From positions 3,896,596 to 3,960,595 of the forward strand of contig JACTAT010000001.1 of the NCBI GenBank assembly GCA_014526335.1: DNA of 64,000 nucleotides, written 5' to 3'. The position numbers and the translations under genes are program-made. Source of the stretch: Chrysaora quinquecirrha. Taxonomy: Eukaryota; Cnidaria; Scyphozoa; Semaeostomeae; Pelagiidae. Shown here one piece after another: positions 21,401-28,761 of this stretch (positions within the stretch are counted from its first letter, which is position 1; the number at the start of each line of letters is the position of its first letter). The notes below the pieces were generated by a model, which was not told the origin of the DNA, did not search any database, and worked only from the letters and a program-made list of their open reading frames with translations.

Positions 21401-23530
21401 TTTTGTCAAGTAAAAACTATCTCTCGGCGTTACAAATAAAGCGAAGATAACTTTTGTTGTTTTCGTTAACTTACCATCAGGGTATTATGAAGAGTCTTTC
21501 TTCGAGTTCTTTCTGAGTTTGCAGCTCGCATTGCTTCATCCAATGCAATTTCTGCCTCTGATAGCCTGTGTTGCAACTCTAAGACGAAATAAGCACAAAA
21601 TAAAGGCAATTCTCTTAGCAAAGGATGATCAAACATCGTTTGTAAAATATCTAAAATTTGCTTATCAAGCAAAATGTTTCACCATTTGGCAATAATAAAA
21701 AATATTGCTACTTCAACATTGTTTGTCACAGAAGGGGTTTTGCAGTGATATGATCTCCTCTGCAGCACTATCGGCAATGCAGGCTAGACCAACATTCAAA
21801 CGTTACTTCATGCGCAAATTTCAGATGCTTAACATATAATGTTTGAACCTTTGACCAATGTTTGGTTGGGGGCTTAAGCCAAACAAATAAGAGAATAAGC
21901 ATTTCTTAAGCTAAGAAAATGAAGCAAAGAGAGAAATTTGCTAAAATTACCTTCAGTGTCTGTCAACTTTTTAGTATCCATAGTTTTCATCATGATTATA
22001 CTTTTTTGTGCTTCTTCTTGGATCGAACCCATTTCCATCTGGAAATTTTCATTCATCTTTTCTGTATCAATTTTCAGATGATGGGCGTCTAGCCTGAGAT
22101 CCTTGAAACAAATAAAAATGTTGCTATATCAGAACTGAGTATCTTGCCTTAGGTACCAAATTGCATGCAGTTTGTAAATGTTGCATTACATTTAGTGGAG
22201 TGAGTGGCGTGAGTGTCCGTTTGGCACCATAAGCTAAGCTTGGTCATGTGAAGTCAGTATCTGGATGGGTGACTATCCTGATGGATGACTAAACAAACTC
22301 ACTCTGCCAATCTTGGAAGGGATGTTAAACTAGGGGTCTCATGCCTGGATGCAGCATACTTAGTAGGATGTGTGAGGGAGAGGTTCTTATAGTTTACCAG
22401 GAAAAATAAGGAAATTGCAAATGCTTAAAGTGTGGAAACCGTGTGTCCGATCTTGACCAGATGGGTAAATTAGCCAAAAAAGCTAGAAATAACAACCTAA
22501 TAGAGTAAAAACAACAACAACTAACTTGTGACTGTTGTTACGCATGCCAAAATGGTCTGATTTGAAGTTTTTAACAAAGGGAGGCTAAACCGTGTGACAA
22601 CGCTTGGTTCCACTAAATACACTATAGATCTTATTAACAAAACAACTTCTCAAACCTTAACTTCTTTGTATAGCTTGACTAACTGTTTTGAAACATTGTT
22701 TCGAAACTTTTCATTGTCATCGTAAAGTCTTCTAACATGTGTAGTTTCTTTCCGAGTTGAACGCACACTTCCTTGGCACTGTTAGACAAAAAAAACGATG
22801 TCAAATTAAGTCAAATTAAGCAAAACAAACTCCAACAAAAAGAGTGATGGCAGTTGTTGCATGGCTGTGGTTATGATGTCAATTGGGGGTAAAGGGGTTC
22901 TTCAGTAAGCTTCACAGGGACTGGTATTGATTTCTACAAAGAACTTAGCTTTTTGGCACTTCACATTTCCTGCTTGATATCCCGCTGCACTTCATGAAAT
23001 TGTTTTTGGTTACTTTCATGTTCACCTTTTCAAAATCCTCTCCCTGCATGTCACGAAAATACCCCTTTCCCCCTGGTCAACAATCACGGACCAGCTACTC
23101 CCTTTTGCCTTTTGTTGCACAACTGGGTAACTTCTCCATCTCAAGGGCCCCCAGGACCAGTCTGCAGATTATGACAGTTCTTGACAAGATCTCGTGCATG
23201 TAGAACCCCATTTTCATTGTTACTTTCTATTGTTCCATTGTTTATCTCACACATGCACACACACACTCCACAGACTTGGCCAGGGGCACAACTCTATTTT
23301 ACCTGGGCCAATTTGAGGTACAGCATTGCATTCTCAGTCTCTAGAGCAACGATTCTCTCTTCTCTTTCCTAAAATAAAAGAATTGCAGGTTATGATCACT
23401 TTGATCACTCTTTATTTAGCTTTAAGGGGGAGCCTTACTTTTTGGTTCAGGGTTTTCTAATCATACTCACCCTCAGAAGATGCTGAAGTTTCTGGACTTT
23501 TTCCTTCATATAACTGTCTTGTTCAGGCAT
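6325..23530 (-). CDS. KIF25: KIF25-like kinesin-14 motor gene, with duplicated central exons
   Basis: Kinesin motor gene with an N-terminal coiled coil and a C-terminal motor. Start: ATG at 23530-23528, with an in-frame TGA just upstream. Exons outside the duplication: 23530-23471, 23368-23303, 22778-22656, 22101-21951, 21578-21475, 20963-20686 and 6486-6325. Between the last two lie two copies of a seven-exon block. All junction phases fit when one block is used. Motifs: coiled-coil [16 protein letters not shown]; motor start [13 protein letters not shown]-loop [10 protein letters not shown]; switch I SSRSH; switch [33 protein letters not shown]. The end [20 protein letters not shown] and [17 protein letters not shown] match KIF25 as I remember it. 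About 627 residues are accounted for. The exon ending at 6325 leaves one base over, so a further small 3' exon is missing. In mammals KIF25 is a minus-end motor acting at centrosomes; the role here is inferred. Confidence 0.88.
8410..8590 (+). mobile_element. tRNA-derived SINE (family B), in KIF25 intron, copy 1
   Basis: The head resembles a tRNA: an A-box-like TAGCCCAGTGGAGACG and a B box GGTTCGAATCC. It is preceded by GGGAGGAGACTCTTGGGCTG and followed by a tail with ATTGTGGTGTGCCACTTGTG. The same module is at 20500-20640 (+), 39330-39500 (-) and about 39576-39645 (-), so it is dispersed rather than a single tRNA gene. Confidence 0.75.
9437..9690. repeat. About 30-bp minisatellite (ATGCTGACGAAT units), copy 1
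   Basis: Degenerate units of the form AACATGCTGACGAATGCAGT followed by AAAATG. It lies in the KIF25 intron between the P-loop region and the switch I exons. The reverse complement forms the longer array at 42475-42880. Confidence 0.8.
11321..11702. mobile_element. TA-flanked MITE, CAC-type TIR (382 bp)
   Basis: Starts CACGCATTTTTTTTTATAAG and ends CTTATGAAAATAATGCGTG, with TA on both sides (11319-11320 and 11703-11704). Internal inverted words are TAAGGAATT and CTTCCTTA. No ORF. It lies in duplication copy 1 between the GPCR and the P-loop exon. Confidence 0.8.
12131..12946 (-). CDS. Class A (rhodopsin-like) orphan GPCR, intact copy, nested in the KIF25 intron
   Basis: Single-exon ORF of 271 codons with seven hydrophobic segments, short for the family. 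TM2 has LLNLGLSE where the usual acidic residue is Glu instead of Asp. TM3 ends ILNIDRF (DRY variant). The TM5-TM6 loop is basic (VVRKRSN and [10 protein letters not shown]). TM6 has IVTVPC. TM7 has [14 protein letters not shown], a DPxxY form of NPxxY. The canonical disulfide appears absent: the position 25 residues before the Arg of DRF is Glu, and the second extracellular loop has no Cys. Such divergent single-exon receptors are common in cnidarian genomes. Ligand unknown. It is on the same strand as its host kinesin. Confidence 0.85.
   Translation of the reverse strand: MFESKNQGILIAGSSINILSVILHTVGVYLITTLTQPFSSQSIILLNLGLSEIIISLANMVSNFCIYFNLNKLSKAYEVIVGDIEPLSLLMYYVSLTILNIDRFLAFKVPFKHKIIFSAKKLKWIFAISWFLSTSTMIIISIFHAFHIPDAFWLVIDVLSFIIIVVCYSCITWKMVLRNVVRKRSNIYVRPVKMDRRGKKLLTMALLISLTFLFIVTVPCIIITFALNLNELERDILRVFIRFNFLVDPLIYSFGYPPVRKIIKKFFHCKN
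13731..16570 (-). CDS. KIF25: KIF25 motor exon block, copy 2 (intact)
   Basis: Seven exons: 16570-16421 (P-loop), 16307-16202, 15275-15208, 14778-14509 (switch I), 14245-14058 (switch II), 13971-13917 and 13831-13731; together 938 nt. All are open and in phase. The second exon reads [18 protein letters not shown] and ends LLAPPDK. The fourth and fifth exons hold a Ser/Pro/Arg-rich insert ([15 protein letters not shown] and [16 protein letters not shown]) between the strand after SSRSH and LVDLAGSE. As I recall, KIF25 also carries an insert there, so it looks family-specific. Only a transcript using this block and skipping copy 1 gives an intact motor. Confidence 0.85.
14840..15021 (+). mobile_element. 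tRNA-derived SINE (family B), copy inside duplication copy 2
   Basis: Duplicate of the SINE at 8410-8590, carried along by the 6.4-kb tandem duplication rather than by a separate insertion. Confidence 0.75.
15868..16121. repeat. About 30-bp minisatellite, copy inside duplication copy 2
   Basis: Same array as 9437-9690, carried by the tandem duplication. Confidence 0.8.
17754..18136. mobile_element. TA-flanked MITE, duplicate of 11321-11702
   Basis: Same element at the same relative position in duplication copy 2, TA-flanked (17752-17753 and 18137-18138). The insertion therefore predates the duplication. Confidence 0.8.
18554..19368 (-). pseudogene. GPCR second copy, frameshifted in the third cytoplasmic loop
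   Basis: Duplicate of the receptor at 12131-12946. The first 184 or so codons match, then a TTTTT run in copy 1 (near 12400) is TTTT here (near 18820), so the frame changes just after VVRK and stops at 18802. The remaining TM6-TM7 part is open in another frame (18554-18790), with two substitutions relative to copy 1 (ERDV for ERDI and RKRIKK for RKIIKK). Either a true pseudogene or a homopolymer consensus error. Confidence 0.8.
20500..20640 (+). mobile_element. tRNA-derived SINE (family B), degenerate
   Basis: Contains GGAGAGCCTCGGGCTGTGTG, then CTCTATAGCACAGTTAAAAC (A box), GTTGGCTCTCTGGTCATGCA and a decayed B box GCTCGAATCC. It lies about 45 bp 3' of the KIF25 exon ending at 20686. Confidence 0.7.
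20686..23530 (-). CDS. KIF25: KIF25 unduplicated 5' exons: coiled coil and motor start
   Basis: Six exons encode the first 260 or so residues. Exon 1 (60 nt) starts [11 protein letters not shown]. Exons 2-5 (66, 123, 151 and 104 nt) are rich in Glu, Lys and Leu with heptad-like spacing (for example [17 protein letters not shown]), consistent with a dimerising coiled coil. Exon 6 (278 nt) enters the motor at [19 protein letters not shown] and ends at SLLDG with two bases of a codon left, which the A of the P-loop exon completes as Gly. This exon is outside the duplication, so both block copies compete for the same donor at 20685. Confidence 0.88.
21080..21256 (-). mobile_element. tRNA-derived SINE (family A)
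   Basis: Read on the minus strand it has GTGGCGTCGTGGTGTAATCC (A-box region) and GGTCAGGGTTCGAGCCCAGC (B box), then a non-tRNA tail ending CACCATTTCACCTTCACC. Related copies are at 27198-27369, 30529-30692 and about 36700-36853, all with the same orientation. It lies in a KIF25 intron. Confidence 0.75.
21600..21870. repeat. Dispersed AAACATTGTTTGTCAAACAT-type repeat, decayed
   Basis: Words such as GATCAAACATCGTTTGTAAA, TTTGCTTATCAAGCAAAATG and AACATTGTTTGTCACAG match the element at the left edge of the window. Located in the KIF25 intron between the exons at 21475-21578 and 21951-22101. Confidence 0.55.
22230..22290 (+). repeat. 5S rRNA-like fragment (pseudogene or 5S-derived SINE head)
   Basis: The run TAAGCTAAGC, a short spacer, GTCAGTATCTGGATGGGTGA and CTATCCTG matches the internal promoter region of eukaryotic 5S rRNA (AAGxTAAGC, GTxAGTAxxTGGATGGGTGAC and CCTG). 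The 5' and 3' arms of 5S are not recognisable, so it is not a functional gene. It could be a 5S pseudogene or the head of a 5S-derived SINE. Confidence 0.65.
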
Positions 23531-23748
23531 ATTGGAAACAACTCACAACTATTTCCTAACAACAATCAACTGCTCATCAACCCCAGATCATGGATAAACA
23601 TCTTGCTCTTTTTTGGCCTTTTGTCCAAGATAAAACAAATCAAAACAAACAAACAATGGAACATGGGAAGGAGAAAACCTCGTCTCCAAAATGCACAAAG
23701 CCTAGCCCAGCCTCGTATAAATTTTCACGAGGTTACGAAAATTTCAAA
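23531..23748. promoter_or_regulatory. Probable shared promoter region of KIF25 (-) and MIX23 (+)
   Basis: Only about 218 bp separate the two divergent start codons. I see no clear TATA box on either side. The + strand has an open frame through most of this interval (from 23590), but MIX23 homology starts at the ATG at 23749. The 5' UTR boundaries are unknown, so the two 5' UTRs could even overlap. Confidence 0.6.
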
Positions 23749-26700
23749 ATGGCTTCCAGCGAAGTCAGCAGCGATGAGACAACTGCTCGAAAAGAAAAGA
23801 AGCTGCTCGGTGCAGAAGAGCTTTCTCGAATGTCATGCACTGATTTTAGTGAATTTAAGGTATAAGAATTGCTTTGACTTTGGTTCAACGCCTTGAGCTC
23901 TTTTCGTTTGCTTTGAAATTTAAATAAAAAAGTGGCCTAGGCAGATACACAGGTAAAACGCCCGAGTAATACTACGTGAAAGGCTACGTGAAATCAACTG
24001 TGTAATAACTCACGTCGTGTAATTCTACGCGCGTAATCCATCGTAGGATTAGACGAATCGTGAAATCCTACATACCTTGTAATGACACAAAGGTGTAATT
24101 CTACTTTGGTGTAAGCCAATGGCGTGTAATTCTACGTGAAATCCAACGGAGGTGTAATTCCCATTTAGTGTAAGCCAATGGCGTGTAATTCTACGTGAAA
24201 TCCAACAGAGGTGTAATTCCCATTTAGTGTAAGCCAAAACTGTGTAATTCTATGTGTAAGGACAAAGTGGTGTAATACCCACTTCGCTGTAATTCTACAT
24301 GAATGCAATTCAAGATCAAATAACACAACAGGCACTGTCTTTATAGAACTTAAATCAGAAATCCGTTACTACTTACAAAAATCACGCAAATGAAATACAG
24401 AATAATGAAAGTTTGCATATTTAAACATAGTATAACAACGTTGTAAGAGTTCTGTAATCAATCTTTCCAATCGCAACAATAATAAAACAAATTAAACAAC
24501 AGTTAATGTATCTTGTGTTTCATTCATTGCCCTTGTATTCAAGCATTAGAAGGTATAACTTGCTTTTTTCCAAAGCTAAAATGTAAGAGAATTATAGTTT
24601 ACAATTAGCACAATATTTGCTAACACAACATAAATTGTGATAAAATCATCAAGGCTTAAGAGAAGTTTCATAGAACATAAATAGACATACCTTTTTGGAA
24701 GGATTGGTGACACCAATTCTTTCAAAGCATTCTAAAAAAGTATAAGGCAAATAGATATAGTCATCATTTTTATCAAAGTCTGGTGATTAAAAAAAGTGAA
24801 AGCTTAGCAAGCTTGTAGTAGATGACTCACTGGGAATATTCAAGAAATGATGAAACTCTAGCAAGCAGCAACTTCAGATGTTGGAAATTTAGCCTGAAAT
24901 AAACAGTCAAAAAACTCAATATTAGTTTACCAAAAGAATTATCAGGCTAGCCATATAACAAAAACACGCAATTATATAAAAATTCTATTAATCTAAATCA
25001 GTTCTTATATCAAAAGAGTTTTAAAATTTTTCCTACCTTTTGTAAAGGAACTTTTCAAGTCTTGATTTAATGTTGTTAACTGCACAGTTTCTTCTTATCA
25101 GCTAGAAAATCAACCAGCTCTCATATTGCCAGAGGAAGCTGTTGACATCAAACTATTATCTAGGATACCTTAACTCAAAAATAATCCATATTGACCTGAC
25201 TCATTTTTGGCCTAGACTTTGAATTGCAGAAAAATGAAAGCAAGGCAAGGCAAACTGAAAAGTATTATGTTCTCAACCGCTTATTTTTTAAACTGCCATC
25301 TTGAATGGAGATTTCTGATTGGCTCTAATAATAATCATGTGATATTTAAAAGGTGTGAATTGAGGTCTCTGATTGGATTTAATTGTGGTAATTACAAAAG
25401 GCTGAAATTCAACATAGAATTACACAGTTCATGGTATTACAATAGCCGTGAAATGACACAGCACGTGAAATACTACACAGTATTTCACTTCCCTTGGTAT
25501 TTCACCAGTATATCATTACACTGCCTAATAAAAAAAGTTGAAATACAACATAGAATTACACAGTTCATGGTATTACAATAGCCGTGAAATGACACAGCAC
25601 GTGAAATACTACACAGTATTTCACTTCCCTTGGTATTTCACCAGTGTAGCATTACACTGCCTAATAAAAAAAGTTGAAATACAACATAGAATTACACAGT
25701 TCATGGTATTACAATAGCCGTGAAATGACACAGCACGTGAAATACTACACAGTATTTCACTTCCCATGGTATTTCACCAGTGTAGGATTTCTCGAGCGTT
25801 TTACCTGTGATAGGCACAGGCCTATTATTAGGCCTCCATCCTATCCATCCAGTGGTTTGACTTTGTTAATTTTCTATTTACTCTAGGAATCAATGAAAGC
25901 ACTCCGACTCATAGACGATAAGATAATCTATAAACTGAATACGAGTGTCCCAACTGACTCATTTAAACATGAAATTAATGCTGAATCCAAGTGCAGGGAC
26001 CTTTATAAGCAGGTTTGTATTATCATTCATTGCCTCAATATAATTCACTTTGCGAGGAGAAGCAGCGAAAGCATCCATGGATATAGGTGAAAGCGTTTTT
26101 TGTCTGCAGGGCCGTTGCCAGAGCTTTCAAGCAAGGGGGTGCCAGATATAAATTTGTGGACAAAATGGGTGTGGCTTTTGGGTTACAAAGTGTCTAGAGA
26201 CTAGAGGTGGAGCCTCTGGAAATAATGTCTGGACCACCAATTAAGCTTCAAATGCAAATGGCTTGACAACTGCATTTTCCAGGAACAGCTTTAAAAACAT
26301 GAAATGCCATTGTGTTTTAAACACTAATCAATGTGGGGATACAGCCTGAAGATCAATACCATTAATTGAATGGTCTAAATGGGAAAACGAACTCTTTCTG
26401 TTGACACCAAATTGACTATTGATGAATGTCTTTTATTTTTTCAGCTAAATGATGTATACCAATTAAGAGATAAAGCAATCAAAAACTGCATTGAAGAAGT
26501 GTCAAATAAAGTGAAGCATCTTAGAGAACAGAGGGACAAAGATCCAGATAATTTTGAAATCATGAAGTTACTACGCAAAGAACAAACATCTGTAAGATTT
26601 TATTTGTTTTATTGAATTTTGTATTAACATATATTCTGTTGAGTACAGTTGATAAACATAATCGGTTGCTTTAAAAGGCATCTAGAGGTGCGCTGTGACA

Positions 26701-27947
26701 CTTGTTAATTTTCATTTGGTATGTTTTCCAGCATTTGGTGGCATTATGGACATTATCCCAAAATAATGCTAATGTCAAGCACATATTTCATTCATTGTCT
26801 GCTGTTATTAACCGTTATTTACTTTTTGAAGTCAATTTAATTCTTTAACTTTTCACTGCCCAGCTATACTTCCTCATATGTTATAGCTTTTCTTTGTATC
26901 TTCCAGTATTTACACACGTTTGCTCGGTCTTTTTTTCGTAAATCATAATGAACCCCATTCCTGTCATTCTTGTATACGATTGGTTAGTTTTATTGATTTT
27001 TCTAGCTACGGCTGATGCAGTCAGAACTTGGAGTTGAAGAAGTAGTTAAACAAAGAAGCTTGAAGGTAAGGTTAAATATCAATTCTATTTCAAGGACATT
27101 GTGACGCTACTGCTTTGGATGGAGATTTCTTCTTTGCTGCACGTTGGAATTTGCAACGGATTTTGATTCCTGCTTTCGAGAGAGGTGGTTGTTTACAGGT
27201 GACACCGAAGATGAAATGATGTATTTAGCACCAGTCGCTAGGATTTCGATCATTGGTTAACTAATCGAGACCTCAACCCTGGCTTACTGGAGCTGGGGCT
27301 CGAACATCAACCTCGCTGAGCTTCTGACACCACGAGCCAGCAGGATATAGGCCATGACGCCACAGCACCTTCAATTTCCAAATGTTAAGTGAAGAGACTG
27401 AATCTCGAGAAGTAAGGTTTGAAATAGAAACAACAATTGAGTTCTTGTCGTACCTGCAAAATTTCAAAATTGCGATAAGGAGCGAAAACATCTTTGGACT
27501 TAATATATAGGTGTAGCGTGTGGTACTTAAGAATGAATAAAACAGCACAATTTCTTAAAAAGATTCAGTACCATGAAAGAAGAGACAAATTTACGACGTT
27601 TCGGGCATTACCCTTCATCAAGTGACGGTTAAATTTAAAATAGCAGATATATGTAGTTTAAAAAAAAATTTTTGAAAACGAGGCAAAATAAAGATTTACA
27701 GGAAAAATAAATAAACAAATACTATGTGTAGATCTATAAAAAAGAAAACTGTTTATTAAGTCCCTGAGGATTAAGTGTGCCTAGTTTATGAATGACTTAC
27801 TTCGCTTAAAGCTTTTGCAACTGACCTTAGTCAAAACAATAAATACTTATGTTATTCTATTGACTATGGTCTAACGCTCCACTCCTCTTTTTTTATCAGG
27901 TTTTCAATGAAAGATGTTGGAAAGCATACAAGCCATCAGACTCATGA
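23749..27947 (+). CDS. MIX23: MIX23 / CCDC58 family mitochondrial protein
   Basis: Five exons, all phase 0: 23749-23859, 25887-26012, 26445-26591, 27006-27065 and 27900-27947 (TGA at 27945-27947), giving 163 residues. The chain reads through CTDFSEFK, ESMKALRLIDDKIIYKLNTS, KCRDLYKQ, RDKAIKNC, LREQRDKDPDNFEIMKLLRK, LRLMQSELGVEEVV and VFNERCW. This follows human CCDC58 closely in order and spacing, including the four cysteines. MIX23 proteins are small mitochondrial proteins of the intermembrane space linked to protein import; this function comes from the family, not from this sequence. The N-terminus is longer than in human. I chose the ATG at 23749 (AAAATGGCT) because the homology and composition start there. 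Intron 1 carries a large TIR element. Confidence 0.9.
23934..25822. mobile_element. About 1.9-kb TIR element with tandem-repeat arms, in MIX23 intron 1
   Basis: The left end (GGCCTAGGCAGATACACAGG, then TAAAACGCCCGAG) is inverted at the right end (CTCGAGCGTTTTACCTGTG, then GCACAGGCC). Inside each end is an array: units of about 60 bp with GTGTAATTCTACGTGAAATC at 24100-24240, and about 133-bp units with GAAATGACACAGCACGTGAA (three copies) at 25400-25790. The core is AT-rich and has no transposase that I can see, so it is non-autonomous. The arms share GTGTAAT/ATTACAC words in opposite orientation. Confidence 0.7.
27198..27369 (-). mobile_element. tRNA-derived SINE (family A), in MIX23 intron 4
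   Basis: Shares GAGGTTGATGTTCGAGCCCC (B-box region), CTCGTGGTGTCAGAAGCTCA and GTGGCGTCATGGCC with the copy at 21080-21256. Confidence 0.75.
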
Positions 27948-28149
27948 CAAGACTGAACATTTTTACAAATTATTTTAGCTCAATTTTCTAACTGTAGTCA
28001 TTTTGAACGTTTGAATCGTGAGATTAAATTTATTTTAAAACCGATTTTTCTTGCTTCTTGGCTAAACACTTTGATATAAGTGAAACCTTTTTTGAAAGAT
28101 CGAACGCGAACGTGAGCCCTTTTGTCAAACGTTTCATGACAGAAGTCGT

Positions 28150-28410
28150 GAAATTATTGATGGTCGCTTAGGGGTTCCAGGGAACATGGGGACATGCATA
28201 ATGTATCCTAAGAGCTAGGGGACATCGCAAAAATTATAAGGGGACAAGGGAACATCGGGAAACGAGGATCAAGTAAAATCCTCCCTATCAATCCGCTTGA
28301 CTATCAATGTGAGAAAAAAATCCTGCAAAACTCCTCGGAACAAGTGGATTTTCTTAAGGAAACGGAAAAGGAGAACAAGTGACCCCCTAAACGACCCCCA
28401 TAATAAAGCC
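28150..28410. repeat. Dispersed repeat with GGTCG(C/T)TTAGGGG ends
   Basis: Left end GGTCGCTTAGGGGTTCCAGG, right end GTGACCCCCTAAACGACC, roughly inverted. The internal words AAACGAGGATCAAGTAAAAT and CCTCCCTA recur inverted at 46325-46560. It lies between MIX23 and the DBHS gene. Confidence 0.65.
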
Positions 28411-28761
28411 ATTTGGAAAACTCAATTCGAGAGAAATTAGATTTATTCCAAAGCGAAATTGCCGGAGCTTTGCGCCCCTATACTATTGTATTGCGCTAAA
28501 CAGGCGAAAAGTTCAAAAGTTGGAGGCGCTCTAATTCTTTAAGATTTACAAGGTGGAGGGTAGCCACGCAGGCGTTCTATTTTTGAATTTCGCTCCCATG
28601 CGCTCTTTTATGCTCATGCGCAGTTCCATGTTTGGCAAGATTCTTCGCCTCGCCATCTTGTGTGTGTGGTTTTGCTGTTTGGAACCTCGTCCAGTTGAAG
28701 CGTGAAAACTTCTATTAAAAGTAACTTATATTCAGCTTAGTTTACAAATATATAAAAAACA

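Noticed and set aside
23590..23748. N-terminal extension of MIX23 from an ATG at 23590 or 23656
   Set aside because: In frame, but the composition (MDKHLALFWPFVQDKTNQNK) is unlike the family, and the extension overlaps the presumed promoter and the KIF25 5' UTR.
25219..25581. 120-codon ORF in MIX23 intron 1
   Set aside because: It runs into the 133-bp tandem repeat of the TIR element and has no independent protein signature.
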